Shown here one piece after another: positions 1-9,695 of a stretch of DNA of 64,000 bases. The stretch's first letter is position 1. Each line of letters starts with the position of its first letter. Position numbers and translations under genes: made by a program. Location of the stretch: NCBI GenBank assembly GCA_045642485.1, contig JAZUIV010000058.1, positions 85,482 to 149,481 of the forward strand, given 5' to 3'. This DNA is from Cacconaster sp045642485. Lineage in GTDB: Bacteria > Bacteroidota > Bacteroidia > Bacteroidales > UBA932. Below the pieces are notes generated by a model that did no database searches, was not told where the DNA came from, and saw nothing but the letters and a program-made list of their open reading frames with translations.

Positions 1-2
1 GT

Positions 3-1301
3 GCGGCTTTGGACAACGGAGCCTCCGCCATAATCTGCGAGAAGGCAGCCATTGGCGAAAATGCCGGGGGTAGCACTTTTGTCTCAGTAGAGGACAGCCG
101 CAAGGCTCTTGCCACCGCTGCATCCAATTTCTACGGGCATCCTTCTTCCAAATTGAGGCTGGTTGGAATAACCGGCACAAACGGAAAGACCACAACAGTG
201 ACACTGCTGTACAATCTGTTCACGGATATGGGCTACTGTTGCGGGCTTATTTCCACAATTGCCAATTACATCGGCGCGGAAAAGCGAGAAACGGACCACA
301 CCACTCCCGACCCGATATCACTGAACAGCCTTCTCGCGGATATGGTACGCAAAGGTTGTGAATTCTGCTTCATGGAGGTGAGTTCACACGCCATCGACCA
401 GCAGAGAATCTACGGACTTGAATTTGCAGCCGGAATTTTCTCAAATCTGACTCACGATCATCTGGACTATCACAAGACATTCGAGGCATACCGGGACTGC
501 AAGAAACGATTTTTCGACGAACTGTCCCCAAATGCCTTCGCCATAAGCAACATAGACGACAGGAACGGAAGGCTGATGCTGCAGAACACCCCTTCGCACA
601 AAGTCACATATTCCTGCCGCACCCTTGCAGACTTCAACTGCAAAATCATAGAGGAAAGCATCGAAGGGATGGAAGTGGACATTGACGGCAAGCGGTTGTG
701 GAGCCGATTTATAGGAGCACACAACGCATATAATCTGCTGGCTGTCTACAGCACGGCCGTACTGCTCGGCGCGGACAAGGAAGACGTCCTGGTGAAAATG
801 AGCGCGCTCGGCGCAGTCTCAGGCAGGCTTGAATGTCAGCGCGGGGGCAATGGACTGACAGCTGTCGTTGATTACGCTCACACTCCGGACGCTCTGGAAA
901 ATGTCCTCAAAACTCTGCGCGGCACTTGCCACGACAGACAACTGATATGCGTCTTCGGATGCGGAGGCAACCGCGACAAGACAAAGAGACCGGAGATGGG
1001 AGTGATTGCCGCGAAATATGCCGACAGGGTGATAGTGACTTCAGACAACCCGAGACACGAAAAGCCCGAAGAAATCATCGCGGACATCAAGGCTGGAATG
1101 GACGCGAAGGCCAGATCAAAATCCATCTTCATAACCGACAGGAAGGAAGCGATACGGACATCCCTGCTCACAGCCTCTGAAGGAGCCGTCATTCTGGTTG
1201 CAGGCAAAGGGCACGAAGATTACCAGATTATCGGTAATGTCAAGAGCCACTTCAGCGACAAGGAAACCATTACCGAAATTTTCAATGAAATGACAGAATA
1301 G
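3..1301 (+). CDS. murE: UDP-N-acetylmuramoyl-tripeptide synthetase MurE (5' end missing)
   Basis: Cytoplasmic Mur ligase that adds the third peptide residue to UDP-MurNAc-L-Ala-D-Glu. The open frame runs in from the window edge, so the extreme N-terminus is missing. The visible part has the ATP-binding P-loop GTNGKTT, the central Mur ligase domain and a C-terminal domain with DNPRHE; the DNPR motif in this family indicates meso-diaminopimelate as substrate. The stop lies 3 nt before mraY, the first of a chain of tightly spaced dcw genes. The identification is firm; the acceptor amino acid is inferred from the motif. Confidence 0.96.
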   Translation, partial: AALDNGASAIICEKAAIGENAGGSTFVSVEDSRKALATAASNFYGHPSSKLRLVGITGTNGKTTTVTLLYNLFTDMGYCCGLISTIANYIGAEKRETDHTTPDPISLNSLLADMVRKGCEFCFMEVSSHAIDQQRIYGLEFAAGIFSNLTHDHLDYHKTFEAYRDCKKRFFDELSPNAFAISNIDDRNGRLMLQNTPSHKVTYSCRTLADFNCKIIEESIEGMEVDIDGKRLWSRFIGAHNAYNLLAVYSTAVLLGADKEDVLVKMSALGAVSGRLECQRGGNGLTAVVDYAHTPDALENVLKTLRGTCHDRQLICVFGCGGNRDKTKRPEMGVIAAKYADRVIVTSDNPRHEKPEEIIADIKAGMDAKARSKSIFITDRKEAIRTSLLTASEGAVILVAGKGHEDYQIIGNVKSHFSDKETITEIFNEMTE

Positions 1302-1304
1302 AAT

Positions 1305-2495
1305 ATGCTTTACCATCTTTTCGAATATCTGCAGAACCTCGGATACGACTTCCCCGGCATAAGGCTGATGCACTACATCAGTTTCAGGAGCGTATGCTGC
1401 GCATTCATGGCAATTCTCACCGCGTGGATTCTGGGGGACAAGACCATCAACTTCCTGAGGAGGAAACAAATCGGCGAAAACGTGCGCACCCTGGGGCTGG
1501 AAGGAGAACTTCAGAAGAAAGGCACCCCGACGATGGGAGGAATAATAATCATAGTGTCCATACTGGTTCCGGTCCTTCTCTTCTGCGACCTCTCCAATAC
1601 GAACATTCTGCTTCTGACCGTCACCACCCTGTGGCTTGGCCTTCTGGGTTTCACGGATGACTATATCAAGGTTTTCAAAAAGAACAAGGATGGACTGAGT
1701 CCGAAAGCGAAACTGATTGCCCAACTGGCGCTCGGTCTGGCTGTGGGATTGACACTTTACCTGACTTCATCAAACGGAACAAGTTACAGCCATACCACAA
1801 TTCCCTTCTTCAAAGGGAATGAATTCGACTATAAATGGCTCGTACCCGGAAGCGGGCCTGTGATCAGGGCAATCCAGGGCGGGCTTTATGTGATAATCAT
1901 TGCCTTCATCATCACAGCCTGCTCCAACGGGACCAACCTTGCTGACGGGATGGACGGAATGACTGCCGGCATAAGCGCAGTGGTGGGAGCAACCCTGGGT
2001 ATCCTCGCATACCTCTCCGGTCACACCGGATATGCCGAATACCTGAACATAATGTTTCTCCCTGATGTCGGAGAAATATCAGTCTATACCTGTGCATTCG
2101 TAGGGGCTCTTCTCGGGTTCCTGTGGTACAACTGCTTCCCTGCCCAGGTCTTTATGGGTGACACGGGCAGTCTGGCGCTGGGAGGCATAATCGGCGTCCT
2201 TGCGGTGCTTATAAGGAAGGAGCTGCTGCTCCCCATCCTGTGCGGCATTTTCCTTGTCGAAAGCATCTCCGTAATGATTCAAAGATTCTATTTCAAATAC
2301 ACGAAAAAGAAAACGGGAACAGGCGTGCGGGTCTTCAGAATGGCTCCCCTACACCATCATTTCCAGAAAACCAACCCCGACGCGATTCTGCAGCATCCCG
2401 CCAGAATCCAGCCGGAAAACAGGATTGTTGTCCGTTTCTGGATTGTTTCCATAATTCTCGCAGTGTTCACAGTAATAACACTTAAGATACGATGA
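1305..2495 (+). CDS. mraY: Phospho-N-acetylmuramoyl-pentapeptide transferase MraY
   Basis: Integral membrane enzyme that moves phospho-MurNAc-pentapeptide from UDP to undecaprenyl phosphate, making lipid I. The 396-residue protein has about ten hydrophobic segments, the family stretch GLLGFTDDYIK, the loop LADGMDGMTAG, an FMGDTGSLALGG motif and the histidine-rich APLHHHF loop. Its stop overlaps the murD start by 4 nt (ATGA), typical of translational coupling. Length and motifs are normal for Bacteroidota MraY. Confidence 0.97.
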   Translation: MLYHLFEYLQNLGYDFPGIRLMHYISFRSVCCAFMAILTAWILGDKTINFLRRKQIGENVRTLGLEGELQKKGTPTMGGIIIIVSILVPVLLFCDLSNTNILLLTVTTLWLGLLGFTDDYIKVFKKNKDGLSPKAKLIAQLALGLAVGLTLYLTSSNGTSYSHTTIPFFKGNEFDYKWLVPGSGPVIRAIQGGLYVIIIAFIITACSNGTNLADGMDGMTAGISAVVGATLGILAYLSGHTGYAEYLNIMFLPDVGEISVYTCAFVGALLGFLWYNCFPAQVFMGDTGSLALGGIIGVLAVLIRKELLLPILCGIFLVESISVMIQRFYFKYTKKKTGTGVRVFRMAPLHHHFQKTNPDAILQHPARIQPENRIVVRFWIVSIILAVFTVITLKIR

Positions 2496-3823
2496 GCAGA
2501 AGAGTTGTTGTCCTTGGAGGAGGAGAAAGCGGCATAGGGGCCGCAGTCCTCGCAAAAGTGAAAGGGTTCGACACGTTCCTTTCCGACAGTGGTCATCTCA
2601 AGGATGAGTACAGGCAAAAACTTAACGATTGGGATATCCCTTTCGAAGAGGGCGGGCATACGGAAGAACTCGTCCTCAATGCCGATCTGGTGATAAAAAG
2701 CCCAGGAATCCCGGATACTGCGCCTCTGGTCAAGGCCCTGTACGCAAAAGGGACTGCCGTCATCTCCGAAATAGAATTTGCCGGATATTATGACACGGCG
2801 AAAAAAATCTGCATCACGGGCAGCAACGGGAAAACCACAACCACCTCCCTGATATATTATCTCCTCAAAAATGCCGGGCTTAACGTCGGTCTCGGGGGAA
2901 ATATCGGAGAGAGTTACGCCTATCAGGTCGCAACCTGCAACTATGATATCTATGTCTTGGAACTGAGCAGTTTCCAACTGGACGGGATGTATGATTTCAA
3001 AGCCGATATCGCAATTCTGATGAATATCACCCCCGACCATCTGGACCGGTATGACCACTGCTTCCAGAATTACATAAACGCGAAATTCAGAATCACGAGG
3101 AATATGAATCCCGACGACTGCTTCATATTCTGTTCCGATGACGAGGTAACAATCGGCGAATTGCAGAAAATCGTGGTCAAGGCTCAGATGCTGCCATTCA
3201 CACAGGAGAAAAAAAATGAGCAGGGAGCATATCTGGAAGACGGCGTAATGCACGTTTCGTACGGAGGCGACCAGTTCGATATGTTTGTCGATGACCTGGC
3301 CATAAAAGGGAGGCACAACGTTTACAACTCAATGGCCGCGGCGATAACCGGCAAGGTGATGAAAATCTCGAATGAGACAATCCGGCAGAGCCTCACCACC
3401 TTCCAGGGCGTCGAGCACAGGATGGAGAAAGTCCTTTCAGTAGGCGGCGTTCTCTATATCAATGACTCGAAGGCCACCAACGTGAACTCCACCTGGTATG
3501 CGCTCGAGAGTATGAAGACACCGACCGTCCTGATTCTGGGCGGCACAGACAAAGGGAATGACTATCAGCCCATTGCCGACCTGGTCAGAGAAAAGGTGAA
3601 AGCAATCGTTTGTATGGGCGTTGACAACCGCAAAATCAAGGAATTCTTCGGGGACAAGGTTGTCGCAGAGACCCTCAGTGCTGAAGAATGTGTCAAGAAA
3701 TGTGCAGAAATAGCCAGTGACGGAGACACCGTACTTCTGAGTCCCTGCTGTGCATCATTCGACCTGTTCAGAAACTACGAAGACAGAGGCCGTCAATTCA
3801 AGGAAGCCGTAAGAAAACTGTAA
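2492..3823 (+). CDS. murD: UDP-N-acetylmuramoylalanine--D-glutamate ligase MurD
   Basis: Cytoplasmic ligase adding D-glutamate to UDP-MurNAc-L-alanine with ATP. At 443 residues it has the family's three domains: an N-terminal Rossmann-like UDP-binding domain (VVVLGGGESG at the start), a central ATPase domain with P-loop GSNGKTTT near residues 110-117, and a C-terminal domain with NDSKATN, the loop that follows the ligase core. It overlaps mraY by 4 nt and is followed by ftsW after 5 nt. Confidence 0.97.
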   Translation: MSRRVVVLGGGESGIGAAVLAKVKGFDTFLSDSGHLKDEYRQKLNDWDIPFEEGGHTEELVLNADLVIKSPGIPDTAPLVKALYAKGTAVISEIEFAGYYDTAKKICITGSNGKTTTTSLIYYLLKNAGLNVGLGGNIGESYAYQVATCNYDIYVLELSSFQLDGMYDFKADIAILMNITPDHLDRYDHCFQNYINAKFRITRNMNPDDCFIFCSDDEVTIGELQKIVVKAQMLPFTQEKKNEQGAYLEDGVMHVSYGGDQFDMFVDDLAIKGRHNVYNSMAAAITGKVMKISNETIRQSLTTFQGVEHRMEKVLSVGGVLYINDSKATNVNSTWYALESMKTPTVLILGGTDKGNDYQPIADLVREKVKAIVCMGVDNRKIKEFFGDKVVAETLSAEECVKKCAEIASDGDTVLLSPCCASFDLFRNYEDRGRQFKEAVRKL

Positions 3824-3828
3824 CCGTT

Positions 3829-5082
3829 ATGACGAACCCGATCAGACTGAAAGGAGACAAGGTAATCTGGATGACCGTCGTGATGTTCGCGATGTTCTCC
3901 GTTGTTGCCGTATTCTCCTCAAGCAGTTTTCTGGCAGTTTCCCAGGGAACTACCAAGATAGCTATCTTCTTGCAGCAGATCAAGTCGGTACTGGTTGGAT
4001 TTGCCGCCCTTATCATATGTTATCTCGTACCGATGCGATGGTACCGGAATCTGGCGTTCATCTATTTCGGAATATGCATCGTTATGCTCATAATGCTCTA
4101 TATTCCACCGTTCCAGGCAAAAATAAACGGAGCGGTCAGAGGAATAAAGATTGCATCACGCACAATCCAGCCGTTTGAATTCGCGAAGGTCGGCATAGTA
4201 CTCTATCTCGCCCGGGCAATGGAGAAGTGGGAGGACAGCCTTGACACATACAAGGATTTTTTTCTGAAACTGGCGCTGCCCATCTTCGCCGCCTGCGGCC
4301 TGATTGTGGCGAACAGTATCTCATCCACCATCCTGGTGGGAGGAATCAGCGTACTGATGCTGATATTTATGAATATCCGGTGGAAATATATTCTTGCGAT
4401 GATGGGAATCGTCATTGCGGCGGCAGGACTGATGTACGGCATCTACACCGTCTTCTTCAAGGGCAATGAGGAAAAACTCGAACACCCGGCGGGGAAATTG
4501 TTCAACCGTTTCGGGACTCTGGAGAGCCGAATCAACCATCATTTCAACGCAGACGAAGAAGATGAAGAGGACAAGGAGAGTATGAGACAGAGCGAAAACG
4601 CCAGAATAGCGATTTCCGAAGGCGGACTTTTCGGGAAAGGGCCCGGCAACAGCACTCAGAGATACTCCCTCTCGATGGCCTTCTCCGATTTCATCTTCGC
4701 TTTCATTGTGGAGGAGTACGGACTGCTTGGAGGCGGCCTGATCATAGCGCTATACACCGTGCTTCTCTTCCGCTGCATCCGACTCTCCAACCGATGCGGG
4801 ACAAGATTCTCATCCTCACTGGTGACAGGAATCTCCTTCCTCATAGTAGTTCAGGCGTTCATCCACATTCTGGTAAACGTGAGGCTTATGCCGATTACCG
4901 GACAGACGCTGCCCCTGGTCAGCCACGGAGGGACGGCATATCTCGCGATGAGCGGGGCCGTGGGAATGATATTGTCAGTCAACAAACAGCTGGACAAGCA
5001 GGACAGGTTGGCCGCAATGCGCAACAATGTGAATAATCAGCAAATAAACACAAATGAAGAAAAACCCGAGGATAATAATTAG
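3829..5082 (+). CDS. ftsW: SEDS peptidoglycan glycosyltransferase FtsW
   Basis: Polytopic membrane glycosyltransferase of the divisome that polymerises septal lipid II together with a class B PBP. The 417-residue protein has about ten hydrophobic segments and the SEDS signatures near the C-terminus (PITGQTLPLVSHGGTA). A charged periplasmic loop rich in acidic residues (DEEDEEDKES) occupies about residues 240-255. The last 29 nt overlap murG. Neighbouring murD and murG support FtsW rather than RodA. Confidence 0.95.
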   Translation: MTNPIRLKGDKVIWMTVVMFAMFSVVAVFSSSSFLAVSQGTTKIAIFLQQIKSVLVGFAALIICYLVPMRWYRNLAFIYFGICIVMLIMLYIPPFQAKINGAVRGIKIASRTIQPFEFAKVGIVLYLARAMEKWEDSLDTYKDFFLKLALPIFAACGLIVANSISSTILVGGISVLMLIFMNIRWKYILAMMGIVIAAAGLMYGIYTVFFKGNEEKLEHPAGKLFNRFGTLESRINHHFNADEEDEEDKESMRQSENARIAISEGGLFGKGPGNSTQRYSLSMAFSDFIFAFIVEEYGLLGGGLIIALYTVLLFRCIRLSNRCGTRFSSSLVTGISFLIVVQAFIHILVNVRLMPITGQTLPLVSHGGTAYLAMSGAVGMILSVNKQLDKQDRLAAMRNNVNNQQINTNEEKPEDNN

Positions 5083-6163
5083 CGGAGGTGGAACCGGGGG
5101 ACACATCTTCCCAGCCATTTCAATAGCGAATGCCATAAAGACTATCTGCCCTGAAGCCGAACTGCTCTTTGTCGGAGCAGATGGCAAGATGGAGATGGAA
5201 AAGGTTCCCGCGGCCGGATACAGTATTATAGGGCTTCCGGTTGCCGGGCTTCAGAGACGTCTGACGGCGGCGAATCTCCTGCTTCCCTTCAAAGTAACCG
5301 CCAGCGTGTGCAAGGCAAGAAAAATCGTAAAGGAGTTCAAGCCTGACGTTGCAGTAGGTGTCGGCGGCTATGCCAGCGCTCCGATGCTTTGGTCGGCCTC
5401 GAATATGGGAATCCCCTGCCTGATTCAGGAGCAGAACTCATTCGCCGGACTCACGAACAGGATTATGTCCAAACGGGTGGCACGTATCTGCACGGCTTAC
5501 GAAGGGATGGAGAAGTTCTTTCCGAAGGATAAAATCGTATTGACCGGGAATCCCATCCGTTCCGGCATCACCCCGTCAACTCCGGAACAGAAGAAGGAAG
5601 GGCGTGAATTCTACGGGCGTGACCCTGAAAAAAAGACGATTTTCATTGTCGGAGGCAGTCTGGGATGCAGGACTCTCAACGAAGTGATGAAATCCTTCAT
5701 CAGAAACGGCGGAAACCGCAAGCCATATCAGGTAATCTGGCAATGCGGGAAAATATACAAAGCGGAAATAGACGGATTCCTTACAGAGAACCGGGCCGAC
5801 AATGTTTTCTGCACAGACTTCATAACCAGAATGGATCTGGCATATGCCGCGGCGGACATTGTTGTATCGAGGGCCGGTGCGGGGACGATTTCCGAACTTT
5901 GCTGTGCAGGGAAGGCGACTATCTTCGTCCCCTCCCCGATGGTGGCCGAAGACCATCAGACTCACAATGCAATGGCTCTGGTCAACAAGGAGGCTGCCTT
6001 GATGGTCAAGGATTCCGAGGCGGTGGAAAAACTGATGGCCGTCACGGAGACACTGATTGAAAACAGAAATCTCATCGAAAAATTCGAAACCAACATTCTC
6101 AGGCTCGGGAAGGCCCAAGCCTCCAAAGATATTGCAGAAGAGGTCCTTAAACTGATTAAGTGA
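5054..6163 (+). CDS. murG: UDP-GlcNAc:lipid I N-acetylglucosaminyltransferase MurG
   Basis: Membrane-associated GT-B glycosyltransferase (GT28) that converts lipid I to lipid II. The N-terminal GGTGGHIFPA loop, GGYASAPM and the QEQNSFAGLTNR stretch form the acceptor half; the C-terminal half has SRAGAGTISELC for UDP-GlcNAc binding. Length 369 residues is normal. The start lies inside the ftsW 3' end (29 nt overlap) and the stop overlaps the murC ATG. Confidence 0.96.
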   Translation: MKKNPRIIISGGGTGGHIFPAISIANAIKTICPEAELLFVGADGKMEMEKVPAAGYSIIGLPVAGLQRRLTAANLLLPFKVTASVCKARKIVKEFKPDVAVGVGGYASAPMLWSASNMGIPCLIQEQNSFAGLTNRIMSKRVARICTAYEGMEKFFPKDKIVLTGNPIRSGITPSTPEQKKEGREFYGRDPEKKTIFIVGGSLGCRTLNEVMKSFIRNGGNRKPYQVIWQCGKIYKAEIDGFLTENRADNVFCTDFITRMDLAYAAADIVVSRAGAGTISELCCAGKATIFVPSPMVAEDHQTHNAMALVNKEAALMVKDSEAVEKLMAVTETLIENRNLIEKFETNILRLGKAQASKDIAEEVLKLIK

Positions 6164-7521
6164 TGGAAATAAATAACGTCTATTTCATAGGTATCGGCGG
6201 CATCGGAATGAGCGCCATCGCCCGCTACTTCAATCACCGCGGAGTCAATGTATCCGGGTATGACCGCACGCCTTCACCATTGACCGCGCAACTTGAGCAG
6301 GAAGGCATAAGGATACATTACGAAAGTTGCATTTCAGAGATTCCCCGGAAGATATCGGAAACGCTGGTTATCTATACTCCTGCAATTCCGGAAGATTTCG
6401 AGGAGTTGGTCTATATCAAGGCAAACGGATACCGTTATTGCAAAAGATCACGGGCACTTGGCGAGATTGCGCGTGACCAGAAATGCCTCGCTGTTTCGGG
6501 GACACACGGCAAAACAACCACAAGTACCCTCCTGGCCCACATTCTGACGCAAAGCGGAGAAGGCTGCAACGCGTTCCTCGGTGGAATTTCGAAAAATTAT
6601 GAAAGCAATCTGCTTCTGAGCAAGAACAAGGTGCTTGTCGCCGAAGCGGATGAATTCGACAGATCGTTCCTCCAATTATTTCCTCAACTGGCACTGATCA
6701 CCGCCACTGATGCCGACCATCTTGACATCTATCAGGACAGGGCTCACGTCATTGAAGCATTCAGCGAATTCGCTTCACAGGTTGACCATTTGGGAGCGCT
6801 TGTCATAAAGAATGGAGTGGAAGTGTCTCTTGCCGGCATTGAAACCCGGACGTACCGCTACTCCTTCGACACTCCCTGCGATTTCTATGCTTCCGACATC
6901 ATTCCGATTGAAGGGGGAAGGTTCGATTTCACACTGAACCACCCGTCCGGAAAAATCGAACATTGCACCGTGGGCATCCCCGGCTGGGTGAACGTTGAGA
7001 ACGCGGTGGGCGCCAGCGCGCTTGCGCTTCTGCACGGAGTGGCACCCATAAGGATAAAGGAAGCTCTGGCAAGTTTCCAGGGAGTCCGCAGACGATTTGA
7101 CATCCGCCTCAACGAAAACGGGCTCGCCTATATAGATGATTACGCCCATCATCCGGCGGAAATCGCTGCATCAATCAGTTCAATCAGAAACATATTCCCG
7201 AAGAAAAGAATCTGTGGAATATTCCAGCCTCATCTCTATACCCGCACACGTGATTTCGCGTCAGGCTTCGCCGAATCCCTCAGCCGGCTTGACACCCTCG
7301 CGCTGCTGCCCATATACCCCGCAAGAGAGGAGCCCATCAAAGGGGTTACTTCAAAACTGATTTTCGATGACGTGTCAATCACCGACAAGCATATGATTGA
7401 AAAGGACGGACTTCTGGATTTTGTCCGGGAGCATCGGGGAGATTGCATCGTCACCCTCGGAGCAGGAGACATCGACCGATTCATACCAAAGATAGAAGAA
7501 TGTTTAAGAGAGTCATTATAA
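6163..7521 (+). CDS. murC: UDP-N-acetylmuramate--L-alanine ligase MurC
   Basis: Cytoplasmic ligase that attaches L-alanine to UDP-MurNAc, the first peptide step. N-terminal FIGIGGIGMSAIA Rossmann motif, P-loop SGTHGKTTT near residue 112, and the C-terminal DDYAHHPAEI and FQPHLYTR motifs are diagnostic. I chose the ATG at 6163, one base into the murG stop, over an in-frame GTG 3 nt upstream. The 3' end overlaps ftsQ by 22 nt. Confidence 0.96.
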   Translation: MEINNVYFIGIGGIGMSAIARYFNHRGVNVSGYDRTPSPLTAQLEQEGIRIHYESCISEIPRKISETLVIYTPAIPEDFEELVYIKANGYRYCKRSRALGEIARDQKCLAVSGTHGKTTTSTLLAHILTQSGEGCNAFLGGISKNYESNLLLSKNKVLVAEADEFDRSFLQLFPQLALITATDADHLDIYQDRAHVIEAFSEFASQVDHLGALVIKNGVEVSLAGIETRTYRYSFDTPCDFYASDIIPIEGGRFDFTLNHPSGKIEHCTVGIPGWVNVENAVGASALALLHGVAPIRIKEALASFQGVRRRFDIRLNENGLAYIDDYAHHPAEIAASISSIRNIFPKKRICGIFQPHLYTRTRDFASGFAESLSRLDTLALLPIYPAREEPIKGVTSKLIFDDVSITDKHMIEKDGLLDFVREHRGDCIVTLGAGDIDRFIPKIEECLRESL

Positions 7522-8264
7522 CAACTGTTGTCTGCATCCTGTCGGGAGGTCTGTTCGGGGCATACTTTTTCTTTGTCCACAGACTTGTCAAGGAGCACTC
7601 CGCCCAGGAAACGTTCAGAAGCCTGGACATTCTGGTTGTCGATTCCCTTGAAAACTCGCTGATCGGCTCTTCGGAAGTGCAGAAAAGGCTGGCACAGTGG
7701 AGGCTGGAAGGACCGTGCGACAGCATAAATCTGAACAGTCTGGAATCGGCAGTAAGTGAATTCGGAGAAGTGGCCCATGCAGAAGCTTACAGGACAGGCA
7801 ATGGTCACATTACAATAGAGCTTTCTCAAAGGACACCGGTTGTCCGTCTCTTCAGCCGTGGCGGCACCTATTATTCCGATGACAGAGGTTTCCTCTTCCC
7901 GGTCTATCGGTATACGGATGTCCCGATGGTGACGGGCGAAATTCCCATTGCAACCGACACCTGCATTACGGCGCTTTCCCCGGAACAGAGAAAATGGCTG
8001 GAGGGAATCATCTCCCTTTCTGAATACATTTCCGCCAATGACTATTGGAAAAACGCCATCGAGCAGATTGACATTTCATCCCAAGGGGATATTATCCTCT
8101 ATGCGAAAGGAATCCAACAGTCCATAATTTTCGGCAGGGCGGATGACATCGAGGCAAAATTCGACAAGTTGGAAGCATTCTGCAGGAATATTCTCCCGAA
8201 CGCTGAAAGCAAAAAATATTCAACGGTGAATCTGAAATATGACAATCAAATAATATGTAAATAA
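7500..8264 (+). CDS. ftsQ: Cell division protein FtsQ
   Basis: Bitopic divisome protein linking early and late division proteins. The protein (254 residues) starts with a short basic tail and one transmembrane segment (about residues 5-25), followed by a periplasmic region with a POTRA-like part (about 35-110). Sequence similarity within this family is low, so the call rests largely on topology, size and the position between murC and ftsA. The ATG at 7500 places the membrane helix correctly; longer upstream starts would lie inside murC. Confidence 0.88.
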   Translation: MFKRVIITTVVCILSGGLFGAYFFFVHRLVKEHSAQETFRSLDILVVDSLENSLIGSSEVQKRLAQWRLEGPCDSINLNSLESAVSEFGEVAHAEAYRTGNGHITIELSQRTPVVRLFSRGGTYYSDDRGFLFPVYRYTDVPMVTGEIPIATDTCITALSPEQRKWLEGIISLSEYISANDYWKNAIEQIDISSQGDIILYAKGIQQSIIFGRADDIEAKFDKLEAFCRNILPNAESKKYSTVNLKYDNQIICK

Positions 8265-8265
8265 T

Positions 8266-9684
8266 ATGGGTAATTACATCACAGCCATCGACCTGGGGTC
8301 ATCCAAGATTGCAGCGGCGACCGGATGCATGACCGACGCCGGAATCCGGATTGTCAGTTACCGGGAACTGCCATCCACAGGAATCAAGAACGGAGAAATA
8401 GTCAACATCTTTCACGTGGAGAGAACCGTCTCCCAACTTATCGGTATGGTAGAAGAGGAACTGGGCGAGAAAATCGAGCATGCGATTCTCAATATCGGAG
8501 CCAAATTCCTCCACAAGGAAATTGACACTTTCTCCGTACATCGCCCGAATCCTTCAAGTTATATCACATCAGAGGAGATCGAATCCCTGATAAAGGCTCA
8601 TCACAACGCAAGGAACAAGAACGGAGAGATACTTCTGGAAGCCTCGCCCATCAAATACTCCATCGATGAATATACCGGCATCTCCATCCACGAGGCAATC
8701 GGAATGGCAGGAAATGACATAGAGTCCGAAATGCTTATGGTATTCGGCAAAGAATCTCTTATCGGCTATCGCCGTCAGATTATGGATACCTGCGGAGTGC
8801 AAATCAGGAAGCTCATTCTCTCCCCCATCGCAGCGGCACGAGCCGTACTCAATGAGACAGAACTGGAGAACGGCGTTGCACTCGTCGATATCGGAAAAGG
8901 GACGACAGAAATCGCGATCATCCGCGACAGTGTAGTCCTGGACGTAGCCAGCATCCCCTTCGCCGGCGAATCCCTTACCAATGACATAAAGAATGTGGCA
9001 AACATCACCACCGGATGGGCAGAAGAGATAAAGTTGCTCAGAGGCAATTGCTGCACAGAACTCATACCTGAAAACTCCAAACTTGTTTTCAAGAATAAAG
9101 AGGGCATTCCCGAAGGAGAAATTGACCTGAACCTTCTTACAAGTGTCATTGAGGACAGAATTGTCGAAATTCTGGAGGCTGTACGCCATATCCTCGACAA
9201 CAGCAAATGGTCAAACAAACTGTCCTCCGGAGTTGTCATAACAGGAGGAACCGCCTATCTGGAGAACCTGCGGCAGTTGGCAAAGGCCGTTCTGGGCAGG
9301 AACGTCAGACTGGCCGCACCCCGTACTTCCATCACCACCGACAGTGCCGAAGCGGCTTTTGATGCATATTCGTCCGTGGCTGTAGGACTTGTACTGGAAG
9401 GTTTCAGTCCCAGATTATCCCACGCGGAAGACATAGCCGTCTCAAAGACAAAAGAAAACGGCATCGATGCCAGGGATTTCGGGAGTCTGTTCGACGGCAT
9501 CGGAGAAGCACCCCTTAGCCCCAAGGAGGAGGAAAAGAGACGCAAGGAGGAGGAGAAGAGGCGCAAGGAAGAAGAGGAGAAGAGGCGCAAGGAAGAGGAG
9601 AAAAAGCGCAAGGAAGAGGAAAGGCGTAATCGCAGATCGATTTTCGACACATTGTTTTCAGATAACTCAAACGACAACGCATAA
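8266..9684 (+). CDS. ftsA: Cell division protein FtsA with a charged C-terminal repeat
   Basis: Actin-fold ATPase that tethers FtsZ to the membrane. The N-terminus has the ATP-binding IDLGSSKI motif, followed by the SHS2/1C region and VDIGKGTTE; a VVITGGTA segment follows near residue 325. After the actin-like core the protein ends in about 45 residues made almost only of Lys, Glu and Arg (encoded near 9523-9632 by short imperfect repeats of GAGGAGAAGAGGCGCAAG type), then a short tail with hydrophobic residues that may be the membrane-targeting helix. It starts 2 nt after ftsQ ends. Confidence 0.95.
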   Translation: MGNYITAIDLGSSKIAAATGCMTDAGIRIVSYRELPSTGIKNGEIVNIFHVERTVSQLIGMVEEELGEKIEHAILNIGAKFLHKEIDTFSVHRPNPSSYITSEEIESLIKAHHNARNKNGEILLEASPIKYSIDEYTGISIHEAIGMAGNDIESEMLMVFGKESLIGYRRQIMDTCGVQIRKLILSPIAAARAVLNETELENGVALVDIGKGTTEIAIIRDSVVLDVASIPFAGESLTNDIKNVANITTGWAEEIKLLRGNCCTELIPENSKLVFKNKEGIPEGEIDLNLLTSVIEDRIVEILEAVRHILDNSKWSNKLSSGVVITGGTAYLENLRQLAKAVLGRNVRLAAPRTSITTDSAEAAFDAYSSVAVGLVLEGFSPRLSHAEDIAVSKTKENGIDARDFGSLFDGIGEAPLSPKEEEKRRKEEEKRRKEEEEKRRKEEEKKRKEEERRNRRSIFDTLFSDNSNDNA

Positions 9685-9695
9685 AGCACAGCACT

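Noticed and set aside
9523..9632. Repeat array in ftsA as a mobile or regulatory repeat
   Set aside because: It is in frame, encodes a charged helix and keeps the gene intact, so a coding explanation is enough.
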